Shown one piece after another: positions 44,835 to 55,978 of a stretch of DNA of 64,000 nucleotides. Position 1 is the stretch's first letter, and the number at the start of each line of letters is the position of its first letter. The stretch covers positions 5,456,001 to 5,520,000 of the forward strand of contig CP085825.1 in assembly GCA_020809705.1 (NCBI GenBank). The letters are read 5' to 3'. The stretch is from Calonectria ilicicola. Its lineage: Eukaryota; Ascomycota; Sordariomycetes; Hypocreales; Nectriaceae. The notes beneath the pieces are model-generated. The model was given only the letters and a program-made list of their open reading frames with translations, was not told the origin of the DNA and did not search any database. The translations under genes were made by a program, and so were the position numbers.

Positions 44835-46348
44835 ATGGCCGCTGTGTACATCTCTCAAGCCGAGTACGATGAGCTCGTCAAGGTTGCTCGCCAGTACGGT
44901 GCGTGTCTTCCCTCTGGCCCCTCTATCCCCTCTATTCTTCTCTTCTCTGCTCGGTTCTCTTCTGTCCAGCTGACCCGGATGTTCGCTGTACAGCATGCCT
45001 ACGGCAGAACCTTCTCAAAGGTGGAGTTGACGACAACATAATTGCCGTTCGTGTCCTATCCTCTAGCTTCAACCAACCCTCTTCCGTGTCCCATGATTTC
45101 GTCCCTCGCCCATACTTGCGAAAATCCACGGGAGACGATGCCCAGCGGGGCAGGACTCGCCTCTGTGTGTGGATGATATGCATACCCGCAGCGTCATCAT
45201 GTTCGAAATCGCATTCCTATCCCAAGACATTTCATCCTAGCCCCGAAAATACACATAAACTAGGACACATCTTTCTGACAAAATCCTAGGTCCTGAGCCA
45301 GAATGAATCTCCTTTAGCGGAAGACCAAGAACCAGCAGGTCAAGCCCAAGAGTCTCCCACTTACAAACCAGGCTCGCCATCGAAGCAGCCTACGCAGGCC
45401 TTCCGCTCCTCTCCCCCTGAGGTTGATCCGCACCATTATCATAGAAATGATTGGCGCGGAATCGCCCCAGGACTTGAGGAAATTTCTATGCCCAACGAGA
45501 CAGCAAACGGGCATGGTTCCACCGCAGACTCCTCTATCGTCGCCACGATTTCTCCCGGCTCGCAGTTAGATCGGGTTGCTACGAGGACAATTCAGCTGCT
45601 TAACCTCGCCGACAATGTCACCCATGCTGACATTACAGCTGCCATTCGGGGAGGCCAACTCTTGGACATCTTTATAAGGGCAAGAGATCGGACCGCCAAC
45701 GTGTCATTTGTCTATGGAGAAGATGCAAAAGCATTCTTCGCTCGCGCTCGCAGGAACGATTTATACATTAAAAACAAGAGGGTAAAGACGATCTATTTAT
45801 CCCTCCAGTTTTGTTCTAATGAAGAAATAGGTCGAATTAAAATGGAGTGATCGACAATTCATCCTTCCTGGCCATGTTGCCCATAATCTCCGGACTGGCG
45901 CCAGCCGCAATCTTGTCATTCGGGATTGTGATTCTAACCTGACGGAACACGAGATTCGATGTGACCTAGAGCATATCCACAATCTCATGGTTATCGGCGT
46001 CAAATTCCTCATGGGCGATTGCTATATTGAAACTAACTCCGTGCACAATGCAATTTTTGCTAAGACTTGCATGATGAGTCGAGTGTAAGTTTGCAGTCGT
46101 AGTTTGCATTACTCATAACTAAGAAGATATTTAGGAAGTATAAATATTCTCGAATCGAATGGGCGGCAGACGAATGCACCCAGCCTCCAATCGAGACACC
46201 TGTTCGACTGCGAAACAGTCCTGCCACAGTTAAGACTCATTCTGAGCAATCAGTCAATCGTTTCCATCTGCTCGACCTCGACAGTAGTCACGAGGAAGTC
46301 AATGGCAACGACGCCAATAGTGATGATTCTGATAACACTTTGCACTAG
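44835..46348 (+). CDS. Two-RRM RNA-binding protein
   Basis: Five exons: 44835-44898, 44970-45046, 45290-45781, 45831-46084, 46135-46348; 366 residues from Met 44835 (MAAVYISQAEYDELVK). RRM 1 spans about 142-215 (TRTIQLLNLADNVTHADI, then DLYIKNKRVELKW) and RRM 2 about 233-310 (RNLVIRDCDSN, then SVHNAIFAKTCMMSRVKY). The tail is acidic. I recognise a family of fungal RNP-domain proteins related to negative regulators of differentiation; the specific role is inferred. The third intron in the model (45047-45289, 243 nt) is unusually long, so a small exon may be missed. The true start could lie upstream: the frame stays open to 44673, and a possible mini-exon MASVQ starts at 44603. Confidence 0.78.
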
Positions 46349-46903
46349 TCTTATGGGGAGTCCATTGAATCCGATACTGGAGCACGAGTGTGGTTTGGGT
46401 TTGCAACGGTTTTAATGCGATTTCTTTTCTCCCAGTCTAATTCTACGGCTAAAAAGAGGTAGGTGGTTGGACAAACCAAGGCCACGACTTGCCGTTGTAT
46501 GACGATGGAAAATATAGCGTAAGATTACAGTGCGCCTAGAAAACAGAAAATCAATCGTGTTTATTACAACGTGTTTTGCAAGACTATCGATAGCCATGAA
46601 AATACAAAACACTTAGGTGGAAACCCAAAAGGTTCATGTAGTCATGTAGTCATCTGGGTTATCAGAATTAATCTTACGCTTAACCAGACTCCTCTTTAAC
46701 TCGGCTGAAATTCCCAACCCACACAAGCTAAAAACACGTTAAGCCAAGATATTTCAACGAAATTATTCATTTAATGGTGAACCTATATAGCCAGCTGCCT
46801 TGTCATTCAGTTGTTGAAACCCAGTGAAAATTTGTTGCAAAGTCCCAATGACGTGCTCCATAATATACAGCAAAAGTATGACAGTTTTCCTTTCTTTACG
46901 TGC
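46349..46903. other. Intergenic between convergent RRM and DCP2 genes
   Basis: 3' flanks, A/T-rich compared with neighbours. No gene is supported. Confidence 0.6.
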
Positions 46904-49430
46904 TCATCGTGTCGCATTGTTGGTTACCGATTCTAGATAGCCCAACAAGAAGTTTCGATCTGCTGGTGAAATTGGCGTTTGGCTTCCCCGACGCGACGCC
47001 GAAGTCTGAGGAACTGCCAATTCACCGGGTACAGAGGCGAGGGAGGGACCCCGAGATGGTGGTGCCTCGGTAACCACCTCCTTTCCCTTACCAGCCTCGA
47101 GTCCAGGTGAATCTTGTTTACCAAACAGTGAGAGTAATTGTCGCTTCTGGTCGGCACCAGATTCCGGTCGACGGTTTGTGATGGCTTGAGAAGGATAAGC
47201 CGTCATCCCTGGGGTCGCAGCATGGCCGGGTGGTAAATATCCACCCATTTCCTGCGGTGATGTTTGAGGAGACACAACCACAGGCGCGCTGGTGCCATAA
47301 AACTGGTCATTCTGGCCTCGTTGGAGGATGCGAAGTGGTTGAGACGGTTGGGACGGCTGAGAGTTGTATTGGGGAGTGTAGTCTGCTCGGCCTTGTGACC
47401 CAGGTGTTATAGATTGCATCGGTCGGTGATGTATGGACAGAGAATCTAATGACAGAGACGGGTTCGTGTCCACGCTCGATCGGGACGGACCCTGGGCACG
47501 CATTAATGACCCACTACCCGTGGAACGTAACAATTCATTCAACATATTGCCGGATGTTCCCTGGCTAATATTTGCGCTTCCTAGATCATGGTGAACTTGG
47601 GGCGTGTTAGCCCCAGAATCAACCTTACGGAACATGCCAAGCAACGCAGATCGGTGGTCATCTGCAGAAGGTCCCACTTTCGACCCTGCTAGTTCCTTTG
47701 GACTAGGCTGGGATCGTTCTTGCTCGGTCAACTGTGCGAGGCCATGGGAAACATTCGAATAACCATAGGGTTGAGGATAGCTCTGGCCCATGGCTCCCGA
47801 GATAAGAGGTGGGTTTGATTGTGGAGCATTCTCCTTTAGCTGCGAGCCAACATTTTTGTTTTTAAAGGCATTAAGAAGTGCCATCGATTGTCCATTCAGC
47901 TGCGCGGGCCTAGAGTTATCCGAGGGCGCCAATACATGCTGTGCTGGCTGTACTTGTCCGAGGGGAATTTGGCCAGGTGTGCCGTATTGTGCCTGCTGAG
48001 GGTTTGCAAAAGCTCCTGAATAGCCAGTCTGTGGGCCCTCTTGGAAAACACTGCGGTTAAAAACGGACCGCTGCACTTGAGGAGGAAGAGGTTGGGGATG
48101 GACGAGAGTGGCTTGGTTGCTTCCATATTGTTGTAGCTGTTGAATAGGAAGTTGCTGGCTAAGAACTTCGCCATTCCTTGTCTGGATTTGAGCACTACTC
48201 CACTGCCCATAGTTGGGCGGTAAGGGAAAAGACGGGGGCGGCTGTTGGGTGTTGATGGAAGGTATTTGTTGATAAGTGCTGCGATGCTGTAGGTTCTGTG
48301 ACTGTGGTGCGTTCAGAATTGCCGGGTCGTGAGGGGGATGCTGAAGTTGTGTTCCACGCTGGGATGTTGGGCCAGCCTGAAGAATAGAGAGAAGCGCACT
48401 GCCTTTGTCAGGTTGGGGAGGGAGCGGTTGAATCCCTTGAGTAGGAGGCTGGACTTTCAGAAGACGTTGCAGCTCTTGTGTGGCGCCAGCAGGGGTCTCG
48501 ATCGCGGGTGTTCTAGTCGAAGTCTCGGCTCCAGTATCAGTTTGAGTCCACTCATCCTCCAGATGAGCTTCATCAATAGTCTGATAACCTTGCGCGTGTG
48601 TGCCACTAGCTACTCTCCGAGCTTCTATCTTCTTTTGGGAAACAACCCATTTCTTCAGAGGAGGTAAAAATGGTGCCACCATGTAGAATTTGTTTGCGTT
48701 CGGTACCGCACTAGAATCATTATTGCCTTTCTTCCGAAAAGCAGGAAGCTCTGAAAGTTTGTACCATTGAATCTTGCTGATCTCTTTCCGTGTCTTTGGT
48801 TCGAATACCGTATCCATTGGGACATCGCGGAAGACGTAGAGGCGCATGTGTTGTTCCCTCATAGAAATCTCAATGTACTTTGTTTTCCCTTCCGTGGGTA
48901 CCAAGCCCGCGGCCTTGAGATCCAGCCCGGTCTCCTCATAGACCTCTCGGATAGCACAGTCCAAGTCGTCTTCGTCTTTGTTGATCTTGCCCCGTGGGAA
49001 ACTCCAGTTGGCACCCTTCTTCCATCCCTTAACCAAGACAGTCGAATCCATAGCCTCATTGAGTAAAATGGCACCACGGACAGGAACTCGAGTCTTATAT
49101 TCGAGGAATTCTTCAAACGCTTTGGTGTGGTTTTCAACCGAGAAGTTCGCGAGGAGGGGGCAGTGCTGGAAAATGCGAAGGCAAAATGTTCGCAGCGACA
49201 TAGACGGGAGAGTGGGATCGAGGGGGCGAATGAAGTCTTCGTAGAACCACTGGGCTTCCTCGACTTGAAAACATATTCGCGCCACAGAGGACAGATCCTC
49301 CTCGGGCAAATTAATTATAAACCGGACACAAAGATCATCCAGCCCTATCATCGCCATCATGTCAGCTGCCATAGGTGCACGCAGGCAGTCCATACATACA
49401 ATCTTCTAGCTGCATTTGTGTTCCTGCCAT
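46904..49430 (-). CDS. DCP2: mRNA decapping enzyme Dcp2 (Nudix hydrolase)
   Basis: Two exons, 49400-49430 and 46904-49344; 823 residues. The 31-nt first exon (MAGTQMQLED) and a 55-nt intron replace an apparent upstream start and restore the WLDDLCVRFIINLPEED opening of the family. The regulatory Dcp2 box A domain covers about 10-92, and the Nudix domain about 95-240, with GKINKDEDDLDCAIREVYEE and TGL forming the full G-x5-E-x7-REVxEExG box, and box B helix following. The remaining 580 residues are Gln/Pro/Ser-rich and disordered with short conserved motifs, as in yeast, where they bind Edc3, Pat1 and Upf1. It removes m7GDP from mRNA in P-bodies. Confidence 0.95.
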
Positions 49431-50637
49431 GATGACTGGCTTCTCGGGCCCATACCCTGGAAAAAATATATCGGTGGCTAAATTTGGTTTCTTTTATGAT
49501 TTGGCAACACAATATTGGGGATGTCGCTGGGTGGGAGAGTTGAGCATGGTTGGAGCGCAACAGCCGACGGAAGGCAAAGTGAGGCCGCGACAGGCGAAAA
49601 GACGCGCCCAAGCCGTCGAAATAGCAAGTCGGTTAGGGCGAGAGCGATCGATCCAGCAGACAAGCGCGTGGTTGTGAGGAAAGTCCACAAATGGGGTTCG
49701 GAATCAAGCGTGTGGCGAGACGATCTCGACTCAGCAGCGTTGGAGTTGTTGTGTCAGGTTGGACGATATCGCAGGCTGGCGATGCATGTAGCTACCCATT
49801 CGCGCCTTCCCTGAAGCCCAAGCCCAACGTTTCCGGAGTGGGGTGGGGATTGCCACACAGTGTGCCAGTGAATAACGACGGACCACGTTTGCTGCTAGTA
49901 CTAGACAAGCAAAAGCCAACAATCATGCAAGCAAGAGGTGAGGGCTCCAGACCAATTGATCCAGCCCAGCCACTGTGGCGGTGCAGATGGGTGGCGTGGC
50001 GTGCTAGCATGAATGGAGCATTACAGGTTCTGGTTGGGTAGTCAAACAAGGATTACTCGTTGTCTGACTGCTCACAGAAACAAGCTTCAGTCCAGTCCAC
50101 CCGCACCCATGAAATCATGGCACGAGTTGAAACGCCAGCTCAACCCCCATCATGGTCGACAGTCCAGAGCGGTCGGTTTCCCATGATCTATTGGTCTGAT
50201 GCGGAGGGAGCCGCCACTGCAGGCCTCCAAGTGCCACATTTTTTTTTTTGTTTAGGTGCGACCACATGCAGAGGCTAAGACCGGCCCTATTGATGTCTTA
50301 CGTCATGAAGTGCAAGAGAATCGCTTCACATGATGCCATGAAACAGGAATCTATGAAACCATCAAATCCCCTCCATATATGTGCAAATCATACAGAAGGT
50401 GTTTCTTTCATCTTCTTCTCTTAACTTTCCTCGCATCTCCTTGGATTAGTCCTAGCGCAACCCTTTTCTTTCCTTCTTTTTGGAAAAAGTCAATGTGCCC
50501 TCCTGCCTAGCCATATTGTGGTCGACCCAACGCCCTAGTGTTTCTCCCACCTTGCCAAGTAAAGGGGACAGAAAGACAAAGAGAGAGTTTCTCAACTCTG
50601 CACCAGCCCTTTTCAACTCCCGAGAAGAGGCCAAATC
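49431..50637. other. 1.2 kb divergent promoter, DCP2 / DUF4112 genes
   Basis: No coding exon is supported. A CRE-like TACGTCA lies at 50299-50305 and a T run at 50240-50250. Short frames have no family match. Confidence 0.55.
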
Positions 50638-51580
50638 ATGACTTCGATAATAGCAAAGTTCTTTACCCAGAGAATCCTTGGGGAAACGCTCTCCAACAAG
50701 TTTGGGACGGAGGTACATCTCACGACAATTTTGCTACACCGTAAACTGACAATCTTCAGGACCCATACTTCGAGCAAGTGCCTGCAACGCGATTAGATGG
50801 AACCCCTTCAGGAAAACTCAAGAAGCGCAAGAAAGCACTCCCTCCGGGCATCTCTGATCACGATGCCAAGGTATTGACCAAGGTCAAGCGAAGAGCGTAT
50901 CGCTTAGACTTGTCTCTTTTCAATTTCTGTGGCATCCGATTTGGCTGGGGTAGTGTCATCGGTCTGGTCCCGGCGTAAGTCATCCTTTATATTCATTCCT
51001 TCAGATAAAACAACAACATACTAACACCAGTTTTAACAGTATCGGTGATGTGCTAGACACATTGATGGCTCTCGTTGTCTTGAGAACTTGCGCCCAAATC
51101 GAGGGCGGACTGCCAACGTCACTGAAATTTAAAATGCTCGTCAATATTGCATTCGACTTCGTGATTGGTCTGGTTCCATTGGCTGGTGACCTCGCTGACG
51201 CTCTCTTTCGAGCCAATACACGCAATGCTGCCCTTCTAGAGGCCTATCTTCGAGAGCAGGGGAAGAAGAACTTGCGCAAAAGTGGACAACCTCTTCCTCC
51301 GATTGATCCCAGCGACCCAGACGAATTCGATCGAATGCAGGCGGAAACACCGCCAGAATACACCTCACAACCAGCTCGTTACGAATCAATGACTGATCAG
51401 CCTCATCGCAGCCACAACTACGACGACCGTGTACCTAACGAGCCGGTTCCGGCTCAGGTCAGGGCCGACCGAAGATGGTTTAGCTTTGGGAAAAGCCGGG
51501 CCCATGATGAGGAAATCGGCGAGACCAGGCGTGATCCGAGACCCCATCACCAGTCATCACCTCGAAGGGAACGACGCTAA
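50638..51580 (+). CDS. DUF4112 membrane protein
   Basis: Three exons: 50638-50712, 50760-50974, 51040-51580; 276 residues. The N-terminus (MTSIIAKFFTQRILGETLSN, then FGTEDPYFE) and the core (GIRFGWGSVIGLVPAIGDVL, then FDFVIGLVPLAGDLADALFR) match DUF4112, a family with two similar hydrophobic Gly/Pro/Asp hairpins, GLVP-IGD and GLVPLAGD. The C-terminal 100 residues are polar, Pro/Arg-rich and probably disordered. The biochemical function is unknown; relatives include the yeast Prm10-type proteins only by loose annotation. The frame is confirmed by three consistent splice phases. Confidence 0.85.
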
Positions 51581-51953
51581 GTGCCGGATATTCGGATTTA
51601 GAGTCTAATCAGGGATGACTGCAGGTTGCTGCATAATGGCATGTGGGAAGAAGGGAGGGAGACGGGGATTACACGATACAGCCTGTATGGGTCTGGCAAG
51701 GCATGCCGTGGATGGGCCAAGTTGATTTTGGGTAATGGCATGACGAAAGAACGGTGAAATGCATCATGACTATGACTGTACGAGTAAGGTTCCTAGATGA
51801 AGTGACTACGTACCAAAGATTTAAAACCAAGATGACGCGAGTTTAATGGGCTAAGGTGGACACCAACGCAACTGCATGGACCTCGTCACGGCCCAGAAAA
51901 AAAAGATCTGATAAGTAGTCTTGGCAGAGAGGTGACCAGGCGACCGCCTGAAG

Positions 51954-51980
51954 GGTCAGTTCCGGTCAGGTTCAGGTCAG
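51954..51980. promoter_or_regulatory. Three GGTCAG words at 10-11 bp spacing
   Basis: GGTCAG at 51954-51959, 51964-51969 and 51975-51980, so they lie on one face of the helix. A GGTGACC palindrome precedes them at 51931-51937. The binding factor is unknown. Confidence 0.55.
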
Positions 51981-52584
51981 ACCAGATCCTGCCAGAATTG
52001 GCTCAGGTCGCCCGGGGGACGCCAATCTCGGAGGGAAAGATTCATCTCGGTCAAGGTTAGTCAGTGACGGCGCTCGAGCCCAGGAACGCCTCTATGTCCC
52101 ACATTCGCCTCGGTCACCCGTGCGACGGAGGCCCGAGGTGGGCTGTGGCAGAGCAACAGTGGCACGGCCGAGACGGCGAGCGAGATGCTCCGATGCTCTC
52201 TCCGAACTCCACCACAAACAGCAGATGGTCTGCAGCATGCATGTTGCCCAGTAGCCTCCGCCAGGCACTCAATTAAGACCTGACGCGAGCTCTGCTAGCT
52301 CGTTGGACAACGGCTAATTGTTCGCTAATTGATGGACAACCACTCATAACATCCAGCATGACCAAGACTGATTAAGCAGACCCGGCACAGTCGTATGGGC
52401 CCCGTTGCGGAACCAGGGGATGATTAATAGGTGTTCCAAATCCTAAACCATGTCTGGGCGACTTATCCCTATCCGTTCCAAACAGCCAAACGGAGGCCAA
52501 AAGTCAGAAAATTTTAGGTGTGGAAACGAAGCGAACGCGTCTTGACGCGACTGGTACCTGCTTCCCCCGTAGCTGGTTGCCTGG

Positions 52585-52612
52585 TGGAGGGGTCCTAGTG
52601 GAGGGGTCCTAG
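52585..52612. repeat. 14-nt tandem repeat in RNR2 promoter
   Basis: TGGAGGGGTCCTAG at 52585-52598 and 52599-52612, perfect. Each copy includes the palindrome-like core GGGGTCC and an AGGGG-type element. Confidence 0.9.
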
Positions 52613-52900
52613 TGACGTTTAGAGACATCCAGCTGGGCACCGACCCCCAAAAGTTGCCAGGGCCCCCTGCTGTGGCCCTTGTCGCGTTAATTGACAAGTA
52701 CATGGCGCGACGCGTCGTTAGCCACGTGATGGCGCATCACCTCTTGTACAAAAGCCCTTCCTCCTCGATCAGTACCATTATTCTGCCATACACTCTGCAT
52801 CGCGTCTGCAAACACTCCTTCTGGACTCAATCCAAGCTAGATTGTCTTTAGTTGTCTGTTTCGTTTTCCTCCTCCCTACCAATCTTACACATCACCCGCA

Positions 52901-54339
52901 ATGGCTGCCCAAGTCACCCCTTCAAAGCAGGTTAGTTAACGTCGCCGGAGCAACCCGGTAGCGCCGACCTCTTCCATCATTCAAGCCGCCTACGAACTGA
53001 GTATTAATAAATGAGCCAGGCTGCTTCTGCCATCGAAAACTTCAAAATGGAGTCGCCCGTGAAGAAACTAAACTTCGACGTGTCCAACAAGGAGAACCAG
53101 CCTCTCGACGAGTCGGCCATCGACGCTCTCGCTAAGAACATGGATACCAAGGACAAGATGGTTGAGTCCAAGCAGGACAAGCCCGCAACCGCCGAAACTA
53201 TCCGATCAGAGGAGGCCGATGAGCCCCTTCTACAGGAGAATCCTCATCGCTTCGTTCTTTTCCCCATTAAGTACCACGAGGTATGTAACCTCCCCACTAC
53301 GCCCACCGTAGTGACCCTTGTACGAATCCATCTAACTCCCATAATAGATTTGGCAGATGTACAAGAAGCACGAGGCATCTTTCTGGACTGCAGAGGAAAT
53401 TGATCTTTCCAAGGATCTGCACGACTGGAACAACCGCCTGAACGCCGATGAGCAGTTCTTCGTATCGCACATCTTGGCCTTCTTTGCTGCCTCTGACGGC
53501 ATTGTCAATGAGAACCTCGTTGAGAGATTCAGTGCTGAAGTGCAGATTCCCGAGGCTCGTTGCTTTTATGGATTCCAAATCATGATGGAAAACATTCACT
53601 CTGAGACATACTCTCTACTCATTGACACCTATATCAAGGAGCCTTCTCAGCGAACCTACCTCTTCAACGCCATCGAAACCAGTATGTTTTGCACCACGCA
53701 CACTTCGTCATGCATAAAAGCTAATATAGTCCAGTCCCTTGCATCAGGAAGAAAGCTGAGTGGGCCCTCAGGTGGATCTCTGACAAGCAGTCCACTTTCG
53801 CTCAGCGACTCGTCGCCTTCGCTGCCGTGGAGGGTATCTTCTTCAGCGGTGCATTCGCTTCCATTTTCTGGCTCAAGAAGCGCGGCCTCATGCCCGGCCT
53901 GACCTTTTCCAATGAACTCATCTCTCGTGACGAGGGTCTGCACACTGACTTTGCCTGTCTTCTTCACTCCCATCTCAAGGGCCGTGCCAGCAAGCAGATC
54001 ATTCAGGAAATTATTACCGATGCGGTTACGATTGAGAAGGAGTTCCTGACTGAGGCCCTGCCTTGTGCTCTGCTCGGCATGAACTCCGACCTCATGAAGC
54101 AATACATTGAGTTCGTTGCTGATCGTCTTTTGGTCGCTCTCGGCAATGAGAAGGTCTACAAGTCAACCAACCCCTTCGACTTCATGGAGAACATCTCCCT
54201 TGGTGGTAAGACCAACTTCTTCGAGAAGCGTGTCGGAGACTACCAGAAGGCTGGTGTCATGCACAGCACCAAGAAGGTGGAAGAAGAGGAACCCAAGGGT
54301 GAGAACGGTGGTGACTTCACCTTCGATGAGGATTTCTAA
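52901..54339 (+). CDS. RNR2: Ribonucleoside-diphosphate reductase small subunit (R2)
   Basis: Four exons: 52901-52930, 53020-53280, 53348-53681, 53735-54339; 409 residues. It is a class Ia R2 protein that carries the di-iron tyrosyl radical for dNTP synthesis. Iron ligands in the first half are D147 (FFAASDG), E178 and H181 ([10 protein letters not shown]), with radical Y185. The second half holds AVEGIFFSG and [10 protein letters not shown]. The C-terminus ends FTFDEDF, the tail that docks on the large subunit. The N-terminus has KENQP near residue 37, a KEN-box-like degradation motif. The first exon holds only ten codons. MCB-like promoter sites fit S-phase control. Confidence 0.96.
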
Positions 54340-54870
54340 ATGCCTCCTGATCCACCACGTACACACGCGTAATGCCAGCCATGGAACATGACAATGGCAT
54401 TGCACATATACCCCTCTCCCCCTTGTTTCTTTTAGTAATTCAATGTACATGCAATGCGCCTCGAGGCAAATATGTTTGGCTAGGAATGATGGAGCTCATG
54501 GCCAAGAGTCATGATCGTATTTGGGCTCCAGCGAACTGGATTTGAAACGGCATCAGGCGTTCAGGGATTTTGTTTTCTGGGTGGGCCAGTGGGAAAGAAG
54601 AGCATTGATGTTTGTAATATTTGAGATGGTTTGATGAAGTTACTGTTAAACTCGAAAGAGGATATATGAGAATTGATATCAGTATAGACTAGACCCTGAC
54701 CCACGCCTTGATTGAACCTTCTAAAGAGGGAATTATGGCAAGCAGAGCCAACTCCTAACTTCTCGAGCTCTGTCTAAAGACCCGTTTGTGTACATAAAAA
54801 AACTCCTCGCCCTTGGTGGCAGGCCGATGTGATTTTGATAATTCATCCAGCACAGTCGTGACAGATTTCC
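54340..54870. other. Intergenic between convergent RNR2 and SRP9/21 genes
   Basis: 3' flanks only. No gene is supported. Confidence 0.6.
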
Positions 54871-55372
54871 TTATTGTTTCTTTCCCTTCTTCTTCTTCTT
54901 TCCTCCGCCGCTTCCTTGCTGTTGGGGTTGTGACCCGGCAGCAGCCGGGGCCTTGAGGCTGTCGGCCTCAGCCGGTGCATCAGGCATGGGCTCGTCGGCT
55001 GGCTCTGGGACGCCAGCCATGCCACGACCGAGGCGACCGAGGGAGGCACCGATGAGGCGGGAGACTTCGGCGGCCTTTGTAGTGCGGTACTTAAGAGTGA
55101 CTCCGCTTGTGGGATCGTAGGTCGTGATAACCAGGGTGCCTCGTGGGGGACGTGAAGACGTGGCATCGTCAGTGGCAGAGGATGTAGGCGTGGCCTTGAG
55201 GGAGTAACGGGTAGTAATGTGAGTCTAGGGAAGGCCAATTGTTAGAACTGCAGTTCCGAGGCCAGATGGCGACGCCTTGCCGTGCCCAGGCGTGACTTAC
55301 GGTAGCTGGTCTGGCCTCAAGCAGGGCAACAGATTTGTCGAGCCATTCCTGGCTAGTCTTGAAGTAAGGCAT
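54871..55372 (-). CDS. SRP21: Signal recognition particle subunit SRP9/Srp21
   Basis: Two exons, 55301-55372 and 54871-55224; 141 residues. Exon 1 gives MPYFKTSQEWLDKSVALLEA and ends ARPAT; the 76-nt intron joins to THITTRYSLK. The SRP9-21 domain covers about 1-90, ending in the TLVITTYDPTSGVTLKYRTT strand region that packs on the Alu part of SRP RNA. The tail is Ala/Pro/Gln-rich and ends in a basic run, KKKKKGKKQ. Fungal Srp21 is the counterpart of animal SRP9. Exon 2 lies in a frame hidden by longer overlapping frames and was found by splicing from exon 1. Confidence 0.9.
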
Positions 55373-55978
55373 AACGGTCTGTGAGGCTGCGCAGTCTTGA
55401 ATCGCAATCAAAAACACTATGTATCCAGAGCCAGACGTTGTGGAAAGTGCTGCGCTGGATGCGTGCGCGTCGTGGGAACAACGGTGCCAAAGTGTCGCTG
55501 TCGTTGGTCTGTATGAGGTTGGCTGGACTTTGGTTTTCGGGCGGGGCTAGGTGGAGAGGCGGGGGTGGCACCAAAGACACCAGAGAACCACCACCATAAA
55601 TCATTCGTCATGGACAACTGAGGGGGAAGTACGATAGATTACAGCTACATTGTGAAATCGAAGGTCTTTAAAGTATTTTTAAGCCTCTTGCAGCGTTGGT
55701 ATTTAATCTTTTTCCTTTTCTTCTTTTTTCTTTTTTTCACCAGGGGGGAGCGATTCCATTCACAGACATACATATTCGATGAACCAGAAAATAGCGGCCT
55801 CTCTGGTCTGTAGTTCATCAATAGATATAACCAAGTTTCCTTTCCCTCCACTTCAGTGGCGTCTCCCACACCTGGGGGTATCTATATTTCTTTTTGTCTA
55901 AGAATTAAAATCATCACATCATAGCGCTTTCTCTACCGTTATCCAATCCTAACCAGCTGTGACTTCGCAAGCAAGCGC
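55373..55978. other. Intergenic: SRP21 promoter and SWD2 3' flank
   Basis: Contains a C/T-rich stretch at 55709-55740. Frames of 60-80 codons have no resemblance to known proteins. Confidence 0.6.

Larger units (their letters stand above)
51835..52715. promoter_or_regulatory. MluI-cell-cycle-box (MCB) cluster upstream of RNR2
   Basis: Perfect ACGCGT palindromes at 52535-52540 and 52710-52715, plus the ACGCGA variant at 51835-51840, 52283-52288 and 52545-52550, and its reverse (TCGCGT) at 52682-52687. The last perfect site is 186 bp before the ATG at 52901. ACGCGT is the target of MBF/DSC1 (Swi6-Mbp1 or Cdc10-Res), which drives S-phase genes including RNR in yeasts. Confidence 0.68.
51581..52900. 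other. 1.3 kb interval: DUF4112 3' flank and RNR2 promoter
   Basis: No gene is supported. It is rich in regulatory-looking sequence: MCB-like sites, three phased GGTCAG words and a 14-nt tandem repeat, each annotated separately. Confidence 0.6.
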
